A DNA stretch of 64,000 nucleotides. It comes from Brevibacterium sp. W7.2. GTDB taxonomy: Bacteria > Actinomycetota > Actinomycetes > Actinomycetales > Brevibacteriaceae. The stretch covers positions 868,001 to 932,000 of the forward strand of contig NZ_CP073089.1 of assembly GCF_018137945.1 (NCBI RefSeq), in the 5' to 3' direction. The notes under the pieces were generated by a model. That model ran no database searches. It worked only from the letters and a program-made list of their open reading frames with translations, and had not been told where the DNA came from. Position numbers and translations under genes: made by a program. Positions within the stretch are counted from its first letter, which is position 1; the number at the start of each line of letters is the position of its first letter. This document shows, one piece after another, positions 1 through 8,310 of the stretch.

Positions 1-405
1 GGGCGCTTCGCCGCCGGAGCCGTCGCCGATGCGCGCTCGCCGCTCGGGCTCAACCTCGCCGGTGTCGGCCTGGCCGCCTGCGGCTTCATCGTCACGGCGA
101 TCACCGGCGGGGGAGTCGTCCTCGGGCTGGCGATGGCGGTGGTCGGGCTGGGGCTGGGCACCCTCCAGTCGGCGAGCCTCGTCATGGCGTTCACCGCCGT
201 GAGCACTCCGGCGCGGGCGAGCGTCGCGTGGAACATGAGCTTCGACATCGGCCTCGGCATCGCCGGGGTCATCGGCGGGGTGGGGTTCACCTACCTCGGC
301 GACACCGTGACCTTCCTGCTGTGCGCCGGGATCCTCCTGCTCGCGGGACTCGTGTCATGGATCGTCGCCGCGCGGCGAGCCGGCACATCGGGTGGCCGGG
401 ACTAG
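1..405 (+). CDS. MFS transporter, C-terminal part
   Basis: Only the last 134 residues are visible; the reading frame is open at base 1 and ends at TAG 403-405. The fragment starts with a G-R-F-A-A-G-A-V-A-D run, resembling the short cytoplasmic loop motif of major facilitator superfamily carriers, and then shows about four hydrophobic segments and a short Arg/Gly-rich tail. It is therefore the C-terminal half of a membrane pump, most likely a proton-driven exporter. The substrate cannot be told. The next gene reads the other way and ends 79 bases downstream, so this gene closes its own transcription unit. Confidence 0.75.
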   Translation, partial: GRFAAGAVADARSPLGLNLAGVGLAACGFIVTAITGGGVVLGLAMAVVGLGLGTLQSASLVMAFTAVSTPARASVAWNMSFDIGLGIAGVIGGVGFTYLGDTVTFLLCAGILLLAGLVSWIVAARRAGTSGGRD

Positions 406-484
406 AGGGAGCAGACCGCGGATTTCACCCTGGACCCGGCGCAGACTCCGAGACTGGCCAAGATGAGTGCGCGCAGTGGCCGGG

Positions 485-856
485 TCACTCAGCCTCGGTG
501 TCGAGGGAGGCGAGGAGTTCGACGGCGGCATGAGCATAGTCGCCGATCCACCGGTCGTGGATCCGCTTGATCGGCAACGGAGCCAGGGCGAGCACCCGGG
601 TCCGGCCGACCCTGCGACCGGTGAGCAACTCGGCGTGTTCGAGCACACGGATGTGCTGGAGGACCGTCGTGCGATCGAGGTCGGGAAACTCGGCGGCGAC
701 GGCGCCGGTCGTCCGCGGTTCGGCGCGGAGGAGGTCGAGGATGCGACGCCGGGTCGGATTCGCCAGCGCCTTGAACACCGCGTCGTCGCGAGAGTCGGCG
801 GATCCGCTTTCCGCGCGGTCGCCTCGGCGCGAACCTGTTCCCTTCTCCTCAGACAT
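485..856 (-). CDS. ArsR-family transcriptional regulator
   Basis: 123 residues. A winged-helix DNA-binding domain covers roughly residues 24-100 and contains the ArsR/SmtB-like run F-K-A-L-A-N-P-T-R-R-R-I-L-D-L-L and a recognition helix around D-R-T-T-V-L-Q-H-I-R-V-L. No cysteine or histidine cluster of a metal sensor is visible, so it is probably of the non-metal class often found beside AHSA1/START-like genes. It is divergent from such a gene at 873, with only 16 bases between the two start codons. An inverted repeat (854-875) spans both starts, which suggests that the protein represses both genes. Ligand unknown. Confidence 0.85.
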   Translation of the reverse strand: MSEEKGTGSRRGDRAESGSADSRDDAVFKALANPTRRRILDLLRAEPRTTGAVAAEFPDLDRTTVLQHIRVLEHAELLTGRRVGRTRVLALAPLPIKRIHDRWIGDYAHAAVELLASLDTEAE

Positions 857-875
857 GTGGTAAAAATATCACATG
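854..875. promoter_or_regulatory. inverted repeat over both divergent start codons
   Basis: CATGTG (854-859) and its exact complement CACATG (870-875) flank an A/T-rich 10-base centre, GTAAAAATAT. The left arm contains the start codon of the arsR-type gene and the right arm that of the AHSA1 gene. The A/T-rich centre is the only plausible -10 region close by for both genes. Seen: the repeat. Inferred: operator and shared promoter. Confidence 0.55.
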
Positions 876-1361
876 AATGATGAGCAGAACGACAAGCAGG
901 CCCCGCTGGAGGAGCTCTCCTTCACGGTCACCGGCTACATCTCGAAGACGCCCCATGAGACCTATGAGGCGGTGGCCGACCCCGAGCAGCTCTCGAAGTA
1001 CTTCACGACCGGCGGCGCCCGCGGTCGACTCGACCCCGGCGCCGAGGTGACCTGGGACTTCGCTGACTTCCCTGGGCGCTTCCCGGTCGATGTCATCGAG
1101 ACCATCCCCGATGAGAAGATCGTCATCGCGTGGGAGGGCTCGGAGCACACGACGACCCCGAAGACGACGACGACCTTCGAGTTCGCGCCGGTCGACAATG
1201 GAACCCGCACGCTCGTGACGATCACGGAGAAGGCGTGGAAGACGACCGTCGGCGGAGCCGAGGGTGCCTTCGGCAACTCGATGGGCTGGACCGGTATGCT
1301 CGCCGCGCTCAAGGCGTGGGTCGAATACGGCATCAACCTCCGCGAGGGCTTCTACAAGTAG
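873..1361 (+). CDS. AHSA1/START-like (SRPBCC) domain protein
   Basis: 162 residues of the SRPBCC fold, AHSA1/activator-of-Hsp90-like branch: S-F-T-V-T-G-Y-I-S-K-T-P-H-E-T-Y-E-A-V-A-D-P-E at the N-terminus, then the G-x-E-V-T-W-D-F and W-E-G-S-E patches and a C-terminal amphipathic helix ending L-A-A-L-K-A-W-V-E-Y-G. These proteins have a hydrophobic pocket for small ligands; some act as ligand-binding effectors or cyclase-like enzymes. It is divergent from an ArsR regulator and has almost no room for a leader, so its transcript is probably leaderless or nearly so. Biochemical role unknown. Confidence 0.85.
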   Translation: MNDEQNDKQAPLEELSFTVTGYISKTPHETYEAVADPEQLSKYFTTGGARGRLDPGAEVTWDFADFPGRFPVDVIETIPDEKIVIAWEGSEHTTTPKTTTTFEFAPVDNGTRTLVTITEKAWKTTVGGAEGAFGNSMGWTGMLAALKAWVEYGINLREGFYK

Positions 1362-1496
1362 GCCGTGGCCAGTGGCGGGCGTTGATCGGCCACAACATCG
1401 CGGCGACCACGCGCCCTCGACCAACCTCAAGCGCGCCTTCATGGCCGCACGCCACGACCACCGGCGTCCCTGACGGTGATCAGTTAGGTTGGATGC

Positions 1497-1988
1497 ATGG
1501 TGCTCGGCAAATGGGGAACAGTCTGGCGATTCGTCGTTCTCGCTGGGGGAATCGGCGGACTCGGTGGGGTGGTCACCATGGTGCTCCTCCTGCTGGTTCC
1601 GCAGATAGTCACGGGGGACGGTATGTCGATCGGGCCTGTGGACGGCTTCCTCGTCGCCACACGGTGGGCCCTTGGCATCGGCATCGGATTGGGCGTGGTC
1701 ATGGGCATTCCGTGCAGTTTCGTCGTTCGGAGGACGGCGCCACGGCTGCATGGTCGTCTGAGCGCGGTGGTCTTCTGCTTCGTTCTCGGATTCGCCGCGG
1801 CTCTGACCCCAGTGATGCTCGTCAGCCTGGCCTCGGGCAGCTTCGTCCGGCCCCCGCCGATCGCGGTCTGGGAGTATGTGCTTTCACTGGCCAGTCTCAG
1901 CCTGCCCGCCGGCATCCTCACTGCATTGGCGTCGCCCCTCATCTTCGCACCGGCCGAGACACCGGCGCGCACGAGAACCGTGCCCTAG
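1497..1988 (+). CDS. small multi-pass membrane protein, unknown function
   Basis: 163 residues with four predicted hydrophobic segments (about residues 10-36, 53-72, 87-112 and 121-143), separated by short basic loops such as R-R-T-A-P-R. No recognised family motif. The start ATG at 1497 is chosen because the first hydrophobic segment begins just after it; a recognisable ribosome binding site is weak. The gene stands alone between the AHSA1 gene and a 321-bp gap, and nothing in the neighbourhood indicates a task. A true membrane protein seems likely from the regular hydrophobic pattern and GC-rich third codon positions. Confidence 0.6.
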   Translation: MVLGKWGTVWRFVVLAGGIGGLGGVVTMVLLLLVPQIVTGDGMSIGPVDGFLVATRWALGIGIGLGVVMGIPCSFVVRRTAPRLHGRLSAVVFCFVLGFAAALTPVMLVSLASGSFVRPPPIAVWEYVLSLASLSLPAGILTALASPLIFAPAETPARTRTVP

Positions 1989-2309
1989 ATTCGGTGCGGC
2001 GCGGCGGCAACGGGCCCGTCTGACGATCCACACCGACGACAGCCCAATCCGCTGCTCCACCGCATGAACGCTCCGCGCTGATCCTGCCGACTCGGCTCTC
2101 CGAGGTGGATCGAGCTCGACAATCCGCTGATCTTCAGCTCGGATCCACCTCGGGGGATTAGCAGATCCACCTCGGGGGATACGCGCCGGAGCGTCCACCC
2201 CGCGCCGGATCGCTCGAGCCACCCAGCGCCAGGCGCTCGAGCCACTGCCTGTCGGGAGTGATCGCTCCGCTTCCTGCCCGGGACCCGCCGGCGCGACCCG
2301 AGATGCGCG
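1989..2309. other. gene-free gap with direct and inverted repeats
   Basis: No convincing gene. The element GATCCACCTCGGGGGAT occurs twice in direct orientation (2142-2158 and 2164-2180) with a 5-base spacer. The first 12 bases also occur inverted at 2100-2111, which would allow a 12-bp stem with a 30-base loop. These units overlap the RCCGAGGYGG-type motif that recurs elsewhere in the window. Confidence 0.5.
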
Positions 2310-3314
2310 TCAGACGATGCGGGTCTCCGGGGACTTCGTCTTCGCGGGATCCGTCTCCGGGAGATCACCGAGCGCCTCATCGATGCGATCGAGCACCTCG
2401 GCGTCGAGCTTGACCCCGGCTGCGGCGACATTCGAGGCGATCTGCTCGGGACGCGACGCCCCGACGAGAGCGGTGGCGACGTTGTCATTGGCGAGCACCC
2501 ACGCGATCGCCAGCTGGGCCATCGTCAGGTCGAGGTCGGCGGCGATCGGCTCGAGCTTCGCGACCGCCGTGAGCGTCTCATCATTGAGGTAGCGGGAGAT
2601 CATGTCCGCCCCGCCCTTGTCATCAGTGGCGCGCGACCCGGCAGGGGCCGGCTGACCGACCTTGTACTTGCCGGTGAGGACACCCTGGGCGATCGGCGAC
2701 CAGACGATCTGCGAGATGCCGAGCTCCTTCGACGTCGGCACCACCTGCGGTTCGATGACCCGCCACAGCATGTTGTACTGCGGCTGGTTCGAGATCAGCT
2801 GGATGCCGAGGTCCCGGGCGAGGTAGTGACCGGCGCGCAGCTGGTCGGCGTTCCATTCGCTCACACCGATGTAGAGCGCCTTGCCGGCCCGGACGATGTC
2901 GGCGAAGGCCTGCATCGTCTCCTCGAGCGGCGTCTCGTAGTCGTAGCGGTGCGCCTGGTAGAGGTCGACGTAGTCGGTGCCCAGGCGGGTGAGCGACCCG
3001 TTGATCGACTCCATGATGTGCTTGCGCGACAGTCCGGTGTCGTTGTGCCCCTTCGGGCCGGTCGGGAAGTAGACCTTCGTGAAGATCTCGACCGACTCCC
3101 GTCGCTGCCCGGCCAGCGCGTCGCCGAGGACCTGTTCGGCGGCGGTGTTGGCGTAGACGTCGGCGGTGTCGAACGTCGAGATGCCGGCGTCGAGGGCGGC
3201 ATGGACGCTCTTCGTCGCGATGTCGTTCTCGACCTGCGAACCGTGGGTGAGCCAATTGCCGTACGTGATCTCCGAGATCTTCAATCCGCTGTTTCCGAGA
3301 TACCTGAACTCCAT
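2310..3314 (-). CDS. aldo/keto reductase
   Basis: 334 residues, the usual length for an NADP(H)-dependent (alpha/beta)8-barrel aldo/keto reductase; the type resembles the Kv-channel beta-subunit/YghZ-like branch. The catalytic tetrad is visible: Asp and Tyr in F-D-T-A-D-V-Y, Lys in I-F-T-K-V-Y-F, and His in Y-Q-A-H-R-Y-D. The C-terminal V-G-A-S-R-P-E-Q-I-A-S-N run is the usual cofactor phosphate-binding segment. It reduces aldehydes or ketones; the substrate is unknown. It lies upstream of, and on the same strand as, the EamA exporter gene with a 62-base gap holding a copy of GCCGAGGCGG, so co-transcription is possible but not certain. Confidence 0.9.
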   Translation of the reverse strand: MEFRYLGNSGLKISEITYGNWLTHGSQVENDIATKSVHAALDAGISTFDTADVYANTAAEQVLGDALAGQRRESVEIFTKVYFPTGPKGHNDTGLSRKHIMESINGSLTRLGTDYVDLYQAHRYDYETPLEETMQAFADIVRAGKALYIGVSEWNADQLRAGHYLARDLGIQLISNQPQYNMLWRVIEPQVVPTSKELGISQIVWSPIAQGVLTGKYKVGQPAPAGSRATDDKGGADMISRYLNDETLTAVAKLEPIAADLDLTMAQLAIAWVLANDNVATALVGASRPEQIASNVAAAGVKLDAEVLDRIDEALGDLPETDPAKTKSPETRIV

Positions 3315-3376
3315 ATCCTCAGCCTACGACCGTGAGTCAAGGGGCTTCAGATCGTCATCGCCGAGGCGGTCCGTCG

Positions 3377-4285
3377 TCACGTGGGCTGTCCCCGCCGAGG
3401 TGGGGCGAGCTGTCCGCAGGCCAGCGCGGCCAGCGCGAGACCGAAGCCGGCGATCTGGAGCAGGGTGAGGCGTTCACCGGCGAAGAGCGCGCCGAGGCCC
3501 GCTGCCACGAGCGGTGAGAGCAGCCCGAGGAGGGCCGTCGCGGTCACTGGCAGGCGGCCCAACCCGCGGAACCACAGGGTGTAGGCGAGGATGCCGCCGA
3601 CGATGCCGAGCCAGAGATAGCCGGCGACTCCCGCCGCATCGATGCGCTCCGGCACGCCCTCGACGGCCAGTGTGGGAACGAGGAGGACGAGCCCGCCCGC
3701 GGTCAGCTGCCAACCGGCGAAGCCGACCGCACTCAACCCCGGCGGGCGGCCCCAGCGCTTGACGAGGACGACACCGACGCCCATCGACGCCGCCCCGCCG
3801 ATGCCGGCGAGGAGACCGATGGGGTCGAAGCCGGCCCCGGGCCCGAGGACGACCATGCCGACACCGATGACGCCGACGATGCCCCACGCCAGTCGCCACC
3901 GTGAGAGCCGTTCGCCGAGGATGACGACGGCGAGGACTGTGACGAGGATCGGCTGCGTGGCCCCCAAGGTTGCCGCGACTCCGCCCGGCAGGCGACCGGC
4001 GGCGACGAAGAGGAGCGGGAAGAAGACGCCGATGTTGAGGGTCCCGAGGACCAGCGCCTTCCACCACCACGAACCCTGCGGCAGCCGACGGGCGATGAGC
4101 AGGCCGATGAGGCCCGCCGGCAGGGAGCGCATGAGCGCGGCGAACAGCGGATGGTCGGCGGGCAGGAAAGCCGTCGTGACGAGGTAGGTCGTGCCCCAGA
4201 CGGCAGGAGCGAGAGCGGTGGCGAGAGTCGCGCCGAGGCGGGACCGGGTGGGCGAGGGATGCGGAGGTGAGATCGTCGAAGTCAT
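3377..4285 (-). CDS. EamA/DMT-family exporter
   Basis: 302 residues from the ATG at 4285 (an in-frame ATG at 4324 would add 13 residues that are not hydrophobic and overlap the divergent promoter). Ten hydrophobic helices arranged as two EamA repeats of five; the first begins A-P-A-V-W-G-T-T-Y-L-V-T, the second near G-I-G-G-A-A-S-M-G-V-G-V. Members export amino acids, nucleosides or other metabolites across the cytoplasmic membrane. A LysR-type regulator is encoded divergently 78 bases away, a common arrangement in which the regulator controls the exporter. The substrate is not evident. Confidence 0.85.
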   Translation of the reverse strand: MTSTISPPHPSPTRSRLGATLATALAPAVWGTTYLVTTAFLPADHPLFAALMRSLPAGLIGLLIARRLPQGSWWWKALVLGTLNIGVFFPLLFVAAGRLPGGVAATLGATQPILVTVLAVVILGERLSRWRLAWGIVGVIGVGMVVLGPGAGFDPIGLLAGIGGAASMGVGVVLVKRWGRPPGLSAVGFAGWQLTAGGLVLLVPTLAVEGVPERIDAAGVAGYLWLGIVGGILAYTLWFRGLGRLPVTATALLGLLSPLVAAGLGALFAGERLTLLQIAGFGLALAALACGQLAPPRRGQPT

Positions 4286-4363
4286 GTCTCCAGAGTCCGC
4301 CCGAATCAGCAATGAGTCCAACACATGCTTTTCATCTCAGCGATCGTGTACGACGATAAATGC

Positions 4364-5254
4364 ATGGAGCTTCAGCAGATGCGCTATGCGATCGCCGTCG
4401 CCGAGGAGCGGAACTTCACGCGAGCCGCCGCGCGGTGTCACGTCGTCCAGTCGGCGCTCAGCCATCAGATCAAAGTCCTCGAACGTGAACTCGGCGTCAC
4501 GCTCTTCGCGCGCACGAGCCGGCGCGTCGACCTCACCGATGCCGGTGCCGCGTTCATTCCCGCCGCCCGCGCCGCCCTCGAGGCCGCCGATCGGGCCGGG
4601 GCCGTCGCTGCGGCAGCGGCCGGTGAGATCCGCGGGACGCTGTCGATCGGCGTCATTCCCACGGTCACCGCCCTCGACCTCTCGGCCGTGCTCGCCGCAC
4701 TGCACGCCAGACATCCCCATGTGCGGATCACGATGCGAGCCGGAGACAGCCGACGCTTCATCGCGGAGATTCGCGCCGGCGAGCTCGACGCCGCCGTGCT
4801 CGGACTGCCGGCCACGGTGAGCCCTGCGGGAACGGACCATCTCGTCCTCGCCGAGGAACGTCACGTCGCCGTCCTCGGTCCCGGGCACTGCCTCGGCGGA
4901 CGACGTCGCCTCAGTCTCGCCGACATCGCGAACGAGACCTACGTCGATTTCCCCGTCGGCAGTCCCGGTCGGGAGCAGACCGACCGGGCGTTCGCCGCCG
5001 CCGGGCTGGCGCGCACCGTCGCGTTCGAGGTGATGACCGCAGAGATGATCCTCGATCTCGTCAGCGCGGACCTCGCGATCGCGCTCCTGCCCCCGGCGGT
5101 GGTGCCTGCGGGACGGGGCCTGACGACGGTGGCGGTCACCAGCGGTCCGACTCGCACCGAATACCTCGCGTGGAGTGATTTCAATCCGAGCCCGGCCGCG
5201 CTCGCCTTCGTCGAGGAGGTCAGGTCGGTCGTGGGCACGCACGGTCCGCGGTGA
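4364..5254 (+). CDS. LysR-family transcriptional regulator
   Basis: 296 residues from ATG 4364, which starts directly at the classic LysR N-terminus M-E-L-Q-Q-M-R-Y-A-I-A-V-A-E-E. The in-frame ATG at 4325 would add 13 unconvincing residues. The winged helix-turn-helix covers residues 1-60 (F-T-R-A-A-A-R-C-H-V-V-Q-S-A-L-S-H-Q-I-K-V-L-E), followed by the linker helix and a periplasmic-binding-protein-like effector domain from about residue 88. It is divergent from an EamA exporter, its probable target. I found no unambiguous T-N11-A box in the 78-base intergenic stretch. Confidence 0.9.
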   Translation: MELQQMRYAIAVAEERNFTRAAARCHVVQSALSHQIKVLERELGVTLFARTSRRVDLTDAGAAFIPAARAALEAADRAGAVAAAAAGEIRGTLSIGVIPTVTALDLSAVLAALHARHPHVRITMRAGDSRRFIAEIRAGELDAAVLGLPATVSPAGTDHLVLAEERHVAVLGPGHCLGGRRRLSLADIANETYVDFPVGSPGREQTDRAFAAAGLARTVAFEVMTAEMILDLVSADLAIALLPPAVVPAGRGLTTVAVTSGPTRTEYLAWSDFNPSPAALAFVEEVRSVVGTHGPR

Positions 5255-5306
5255 CGAGAGGATCGACCCTGCGGTGACCGTCGCGGCTGCCCGGTGAACC
5301 GCGAGC

Positions 5307-5948
5307 TCAGCCGGCTGTTCGCCGTCGGCGCAGCACCGGCGGCAGCCCGAAGAGGATCGGCGGCCGCACCGCTGCGGTGGTCGCGGCGTCGCTGAGCGTC
5401 CACGCGCTCTCCCAGCTGATGAGCTCCCCAGCGTGGCAGACGGGATCGCCCCCGGACGACGGCGGTTCGGCCCAGAACCACAGGTTGATCCCGTACTCGA
5501 TGACGGTGATGCTCGGGGTGCGCGGGGATTCGTCGGAAGTGTCGTCACCTGCGCTGCCGGCGCGGGTCCGCGCAGTGTTCTCCGCGACGAACTCTCTGTG
5601 GAGCTGCGCCGAGGCGGTCTCGGCTTCAACCCATCCGTCCGCACGATGGGGGAGGAGGACCCACGCCCCCGCGGGGACGTCGGCGGCAACGACCTCCTCG
5701 GCGGTGCGGACCGTGACGAATCCGGAGGGCACCTGTTCGAGTGCGTCGAGGAGGCTGCCGAGGCAGGCGGCGACCACCTCCGCCGACGGTGCGACGAGGA
5801 GGAGGCCGGTTGCCTCGACGAGGATGTCGTCCCTGTTCAGGCGCGTGAACGGACTGGCGTTCAGCTGCCTGACGACGACCTGCCAATGTGCGGGCACGGG
5901 AGCCTCGAGGAAGGCGTGCGTGACCGAGCGCTCGGCGTCGTGGCGCAT
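5307..5948 (-). CDS. hypothetical protein, 213 residues
   Basis: Not recognised. The ATG at 5948 is chosen because GGAGGAG lies 5 bases upstream; a start 14 codons earlier has no such site. The sequence looks soluble and acidic in the middle (E-N-T-A-R-T-R-A-G-S-A-G-D-D-T-S-D-E-S-P), with a Trp/His-containing N-terminal part (A-H-W-Q-V-V-V-R-Q-L-N-A-S-P-F-T-R-L) and a C-terminal part rich in Pro and Arg. No signal peptide or membrane segment is evident. GC-rich third positions support real coding. It follows the ChaA-type gene on the same strand, 167 bases downstream of it. Confidence 0.6.
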   Translation of the reverse strand: MRHDAERSVTHAFLEAPVPAHWQVVVRQLNASPFTRLNRDDILVEATGLLLVAPSAEVVAACLGSLLDALEQVPSGFVTVRTAEEVVAADVPAGAWVLLPHRADGWVEAETASAQLHREFVAENTARTRAGSAGDDTSDESPRTPSITVIEYGINLWFWAEPPSSGGDPVCHAGELISWESAWTLSDAATTAAVRPPILFGLPPVLRRRRTAG

Positions 5949-6115
5949 CTTCACTCCTCCTCTCTCCCTCGATCGGCGGTGGGGTCGCACCGCACGAGGT
6001 GTCTTCAGCCTGCCACGGATCGGCCGGTCACGGCGACGGGTCGGCGATTTTGCGGATGGGCTGGGACAGACTGCGTCGTCGGGCCGCGAGGGACCCGCCG
6101 CCTCGGCGAGGTCGC

Positions 6116-7345
6116 TTACGAGAACACGCTGATCCCGTAGGCGGCGAAGACGATGAGCAGCGCCGCCCCGTGGACGGCGGTGACCCTCCTGGCGGCGAAT
6201 GTCGCCACCGACAGGAGGATGATGACGCCGAGCAGGAGGAGGTTCGCCGGACCCTCGGCGAGGACGATCTGCTGGCCGGTGAGGAGGCCGATGACGAGGA
6301 CGACGGGGATGGTCAGTCCGACGGTCGACACGAGCGCACCGTGGCAGAGGTTGCTCACCCGCTGCACCTCACCCTGCCAGGCGGCGCGGATGGCGGTGAT
6401 CGTCTCGGGCAGGAAGACGATCATCGCGATGACGATGCCCGACAGGGCGGTCGGGGCGCCGAGGCGGCTGAGCCCGTCATCGAGCAGCGCGGCCATGTCA
6501 TGGGAGAGGAGGACGATGGGCAGGACGGTGATGACGAGGAGGGTGAGGCGAGCGACGATCTCGACGCGGTGGGTCGCGATGATCTCGAGGACGCCGGGCC
6601 GTGCGGTGGCCTCCGCCGGGCCGGTGTGAACGGTGCCAGCTTGCGCTGTGCCGGCGCGCCCTGAGCCCGCTGAGGCGTCGGCCTCCGCCGTCTCGACCTG
6701 CGCCGCGCCTGAGCGCACGAGGCGCGGGTCGACCTCGCGGAAGTCATCGGCCTGCGCACCCATCTGGCGGACGAGGAAGAAGACGTAGATCGCGATCGTC
6801 AGCACGATGATCGGGATCTCCTGCCACGGCAGATAGCTGCCGTCCTCGCCGATGACGGCGGGCAGGCCGAATGCGAGCGCGGAGAGGACGACGAGGAGGC
6901 TGAGGTACGCCGAGGTGCCCGTGCGGTTGTGCTCCATGTCCCCGTGCCGCAGGCCGCCGACGAGCAGGCAGATGCCGACGACGGCGCCGAGGATGATCAT
7001 CGCCACGGCCATGACGGAGTCGCGGGCGATCGTCGCATGGTCGCCTGGACCGAGGAGGACCGCTGCGATGAGGATGACCTCGATGAGGACGATCGAGAGG
7101 GTGAGGACGAGCGAACCGTAGGGATCGCCGAGGCGGTGCGCCAGATGCTCGGCTTCGTGGACGACTCCGAAGGCGCAGAGCAGGATGACGCCGATGATGA
7201 CGACGAGCGCGGTGATGAGCAGCGGCGCCGGGGCAGGAGCCTCGAGGGAGGAGCCGAAGACGGCGAGGGCGACGACAGCGCCCCAGCCGAGGATGAGCCG
7301 GATGACGGCTGCGGGGGTGATGATGCTGCGGAGTGCGGCATTCAT
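6116..7345 (-). CDS. ChaA-type cation/proton antiporter
   Basis: 409 residues, about eleven membrane segments. Two repeats carry the Ca2+/cation antiporter signatures: H-E-A-E-H-L-A-H-R-L-G-D-P-Y-G-S near residue 63, matching the alpha-1 region of ChaA/CAX proteins, and F-L-P-E-T-I-T-A-I-R-A-A in the second half, matching alpha-2. A hydrophilic loop rich in Ala, Gly, Glu and Thr (residues about 195-245) joins the halves. Family knowledge: ChaA exchanges Na+, K+ or Ca2+ for protons at alkaline pH or high salt. The ion specificity here is not decidable from sequence. It is transcribed alone; the upstream gap carries a GCCGAGGTGG copy at 7470. Confidence 0.88.
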   Translation of the reverse strand: MNAALRSIITPAAVIRLILGWGAVVALAVFGSSLEAPAPAPLLITALVVIIGVILLCAFGVVHEAEHLAHRLGDPYGSLVLTLSIVLIEVILIAAVLLGPGDHATIARDSVMAVAMIILGAVVGICLLVGGLRHGDMEHNRTGTSAYLSLLVVLSALAFGLPAVIGEDGSYLPWQEIPIIVLTIAIYVFFLVRQMGAQADDFREVDPRLVRSGAAQVETAEADASAGSGRAGTAQAGTVHTGPAEATARPGVLEIIATHRVEIVARLTLLVITVLPIVLLSHDMAALLDDGLSRLGAPTALSGIVIAMIVFLPETITAIRAAWQGEVQRVSNLCHGALVSTVGLTIPVVLVIGLLTGQQIVLAEGPANLLLLGVIILLSVATFAARRVTAVHGAALLIVFAAYGISVFS

Positions 7346-7542
7346 GACGGTCTGATCCAGTTCTACGAGGCCGTCCTCATCGCGTAGGACAGCGACCGGG
7401 TCGTCCCGATCGCCGCGTCACCTCCAGTCTAGCGAAGATCGCGCCGTTTGGCAGAGGAGGGGCATCGGCGCCGAGGTGGTCCGACCGGAGGAGGGTGAGC
7501 TGGGGATGCGACAAAGGCTGCCCCTTCCGGGGAATGCGACGA

Positions 7543-7576
7543 GAGCCGCTCGCCCCAGTGGGGACGAGCGGCCCTC
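7543..7576. terminator. hairpin downstream of the DoxX gene
   Basis: GCCGCTCG (7545-7552) pairs with CGAGCGGC (7565-7572), and an inner CCCC/GGGG continues the stem. The hairpin sits 35 bases past the stop of the minus-strand DoxX gene. There is no clear T-tract, as is usual for terminators in high-GC genomes. Confidence 0.5.
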
Positions 7577-7608
7577 GGAGCTGCTCTCAGTCAGGCCGTC
7601 ACGACACG

Positions 7609-8097
7609 TCAGGCCGTCGCGACCGAGTGCGCACCGCTGGTGCGGGCAGCACGCGATGCCGACTTCGACTTCTTCGAACCGGTGAAGAGGAAGCGGTCGA
7701 CGCTGAAGCGGCCGGGTCCCATCGCGGCGATGAGGAGCGCTCCGGCGGACAGTGCGGCGACGAGCTCCCAACCGCCCTCGCTGACGAACGGGGCGGGGAT
7801 GAAGTGGACGATGACGAGGGCTCCGAGGAGGTTCGCGGCGATGAGCACGGCGACGATCGGAGTGAAGGCGCCGAGGATGAGCAGGGCGCCGCCGATGAGT
7901 TCGACGAAGGTCGCGAACGGGGCGGCCACCTCGGGGAGGGGCACTCCCATCTGCGAGAACGAATCGGTTGTTCCGGCGATGGTCCATTCGCTGAACTTCT
8001 GCCAGCCGTGGGCCATGAGGATGACTCCGAGCCCGATGCGGGCAATGAGGGCAATGACGTCGCGGGCAAGTGTCGGCAGTCCGGTGGTGGCGTACAT
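7609..8097 (-). CDS. DoxX-family membrane protein
   Basis: 162 residues from ATG 8097, preceded by CTGGAGGACAAC, a strong ribosome binding site; a longer frame to 8142 lacks one. Four hydrophobic helices with the DoxX-type opening A-R-I-G-L-G-V-I-L-M-A-H-G-W-Q-K-F and E-L-I-G-G-A-L-L-I-L-G in the second helix. DoxX proteins are small integral membrane proteins; some work with oxidases or in oxidative-stress complexes (MRC of mycobacteria), but most have no proven role. It is monocistronic. A near-perfect 18-base duplication at 7590-7625 covers the stop codon region and repeats the stop in frame. Confidence 0.85.
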   Translation of the reverse strand: MYATTGLPTLARDVIALIARIGLGVILMAHGWQKFSEWTIAGTTDSFSQMGVPLPEVAAPFATFVELIGGALLILGAFTPIVAVLIAANLLGALVIVHFIPAPFVSEGGWELVAALSAGALLIAAMGPGRFSVDRFLFTGSKKSKSASRAARTSGAHSVATA

Positions 8098-8223
8098 GTT
8101 GTCCTCCAGGTGAGTTGAAATGACAACCAGAACCCTATTCACGGAGCTTGGCAGGACCCTGGGCGGACTTCGGCAAACCTCCGTGAATCTCGGCTCTCAC
8201 CAGCATTGATGCGGGCAGATGCG

Positions 8224-8262
8224 GCGAATCCCGGAGAGCGGATTCTGCTCTCCGGGATTCGC
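8224..8262. terminator. strong bidirectional hairpin
   Basis: A perfect 16-bp inverted repeat, GCGAATCCCGGAGAGC (8224-8239) and GCTCTCCGGGATTCGC (8247-8262), with a 7-base loop. It lies 49 bases past the stop of the minus-strand FMN reductase gene and upstream of the DoxX gene's promoter region, so it most likely terminates the monooxygenase operon. Confidence 0.7.
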
Positions 8263-8310
8263 TTGACGAACCAGCCTCATTGTCGCAATGCACCTGGCGG
8301 CGTGGCCGGC

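Noticed and set aside
5307-5990. Longer start for the 213-residue hypothetical protein.
   Set aside because: The ATG at 5948 has GGAGGAG at good distance; the extra 14 residues are Arg-rich and probably untranslated.
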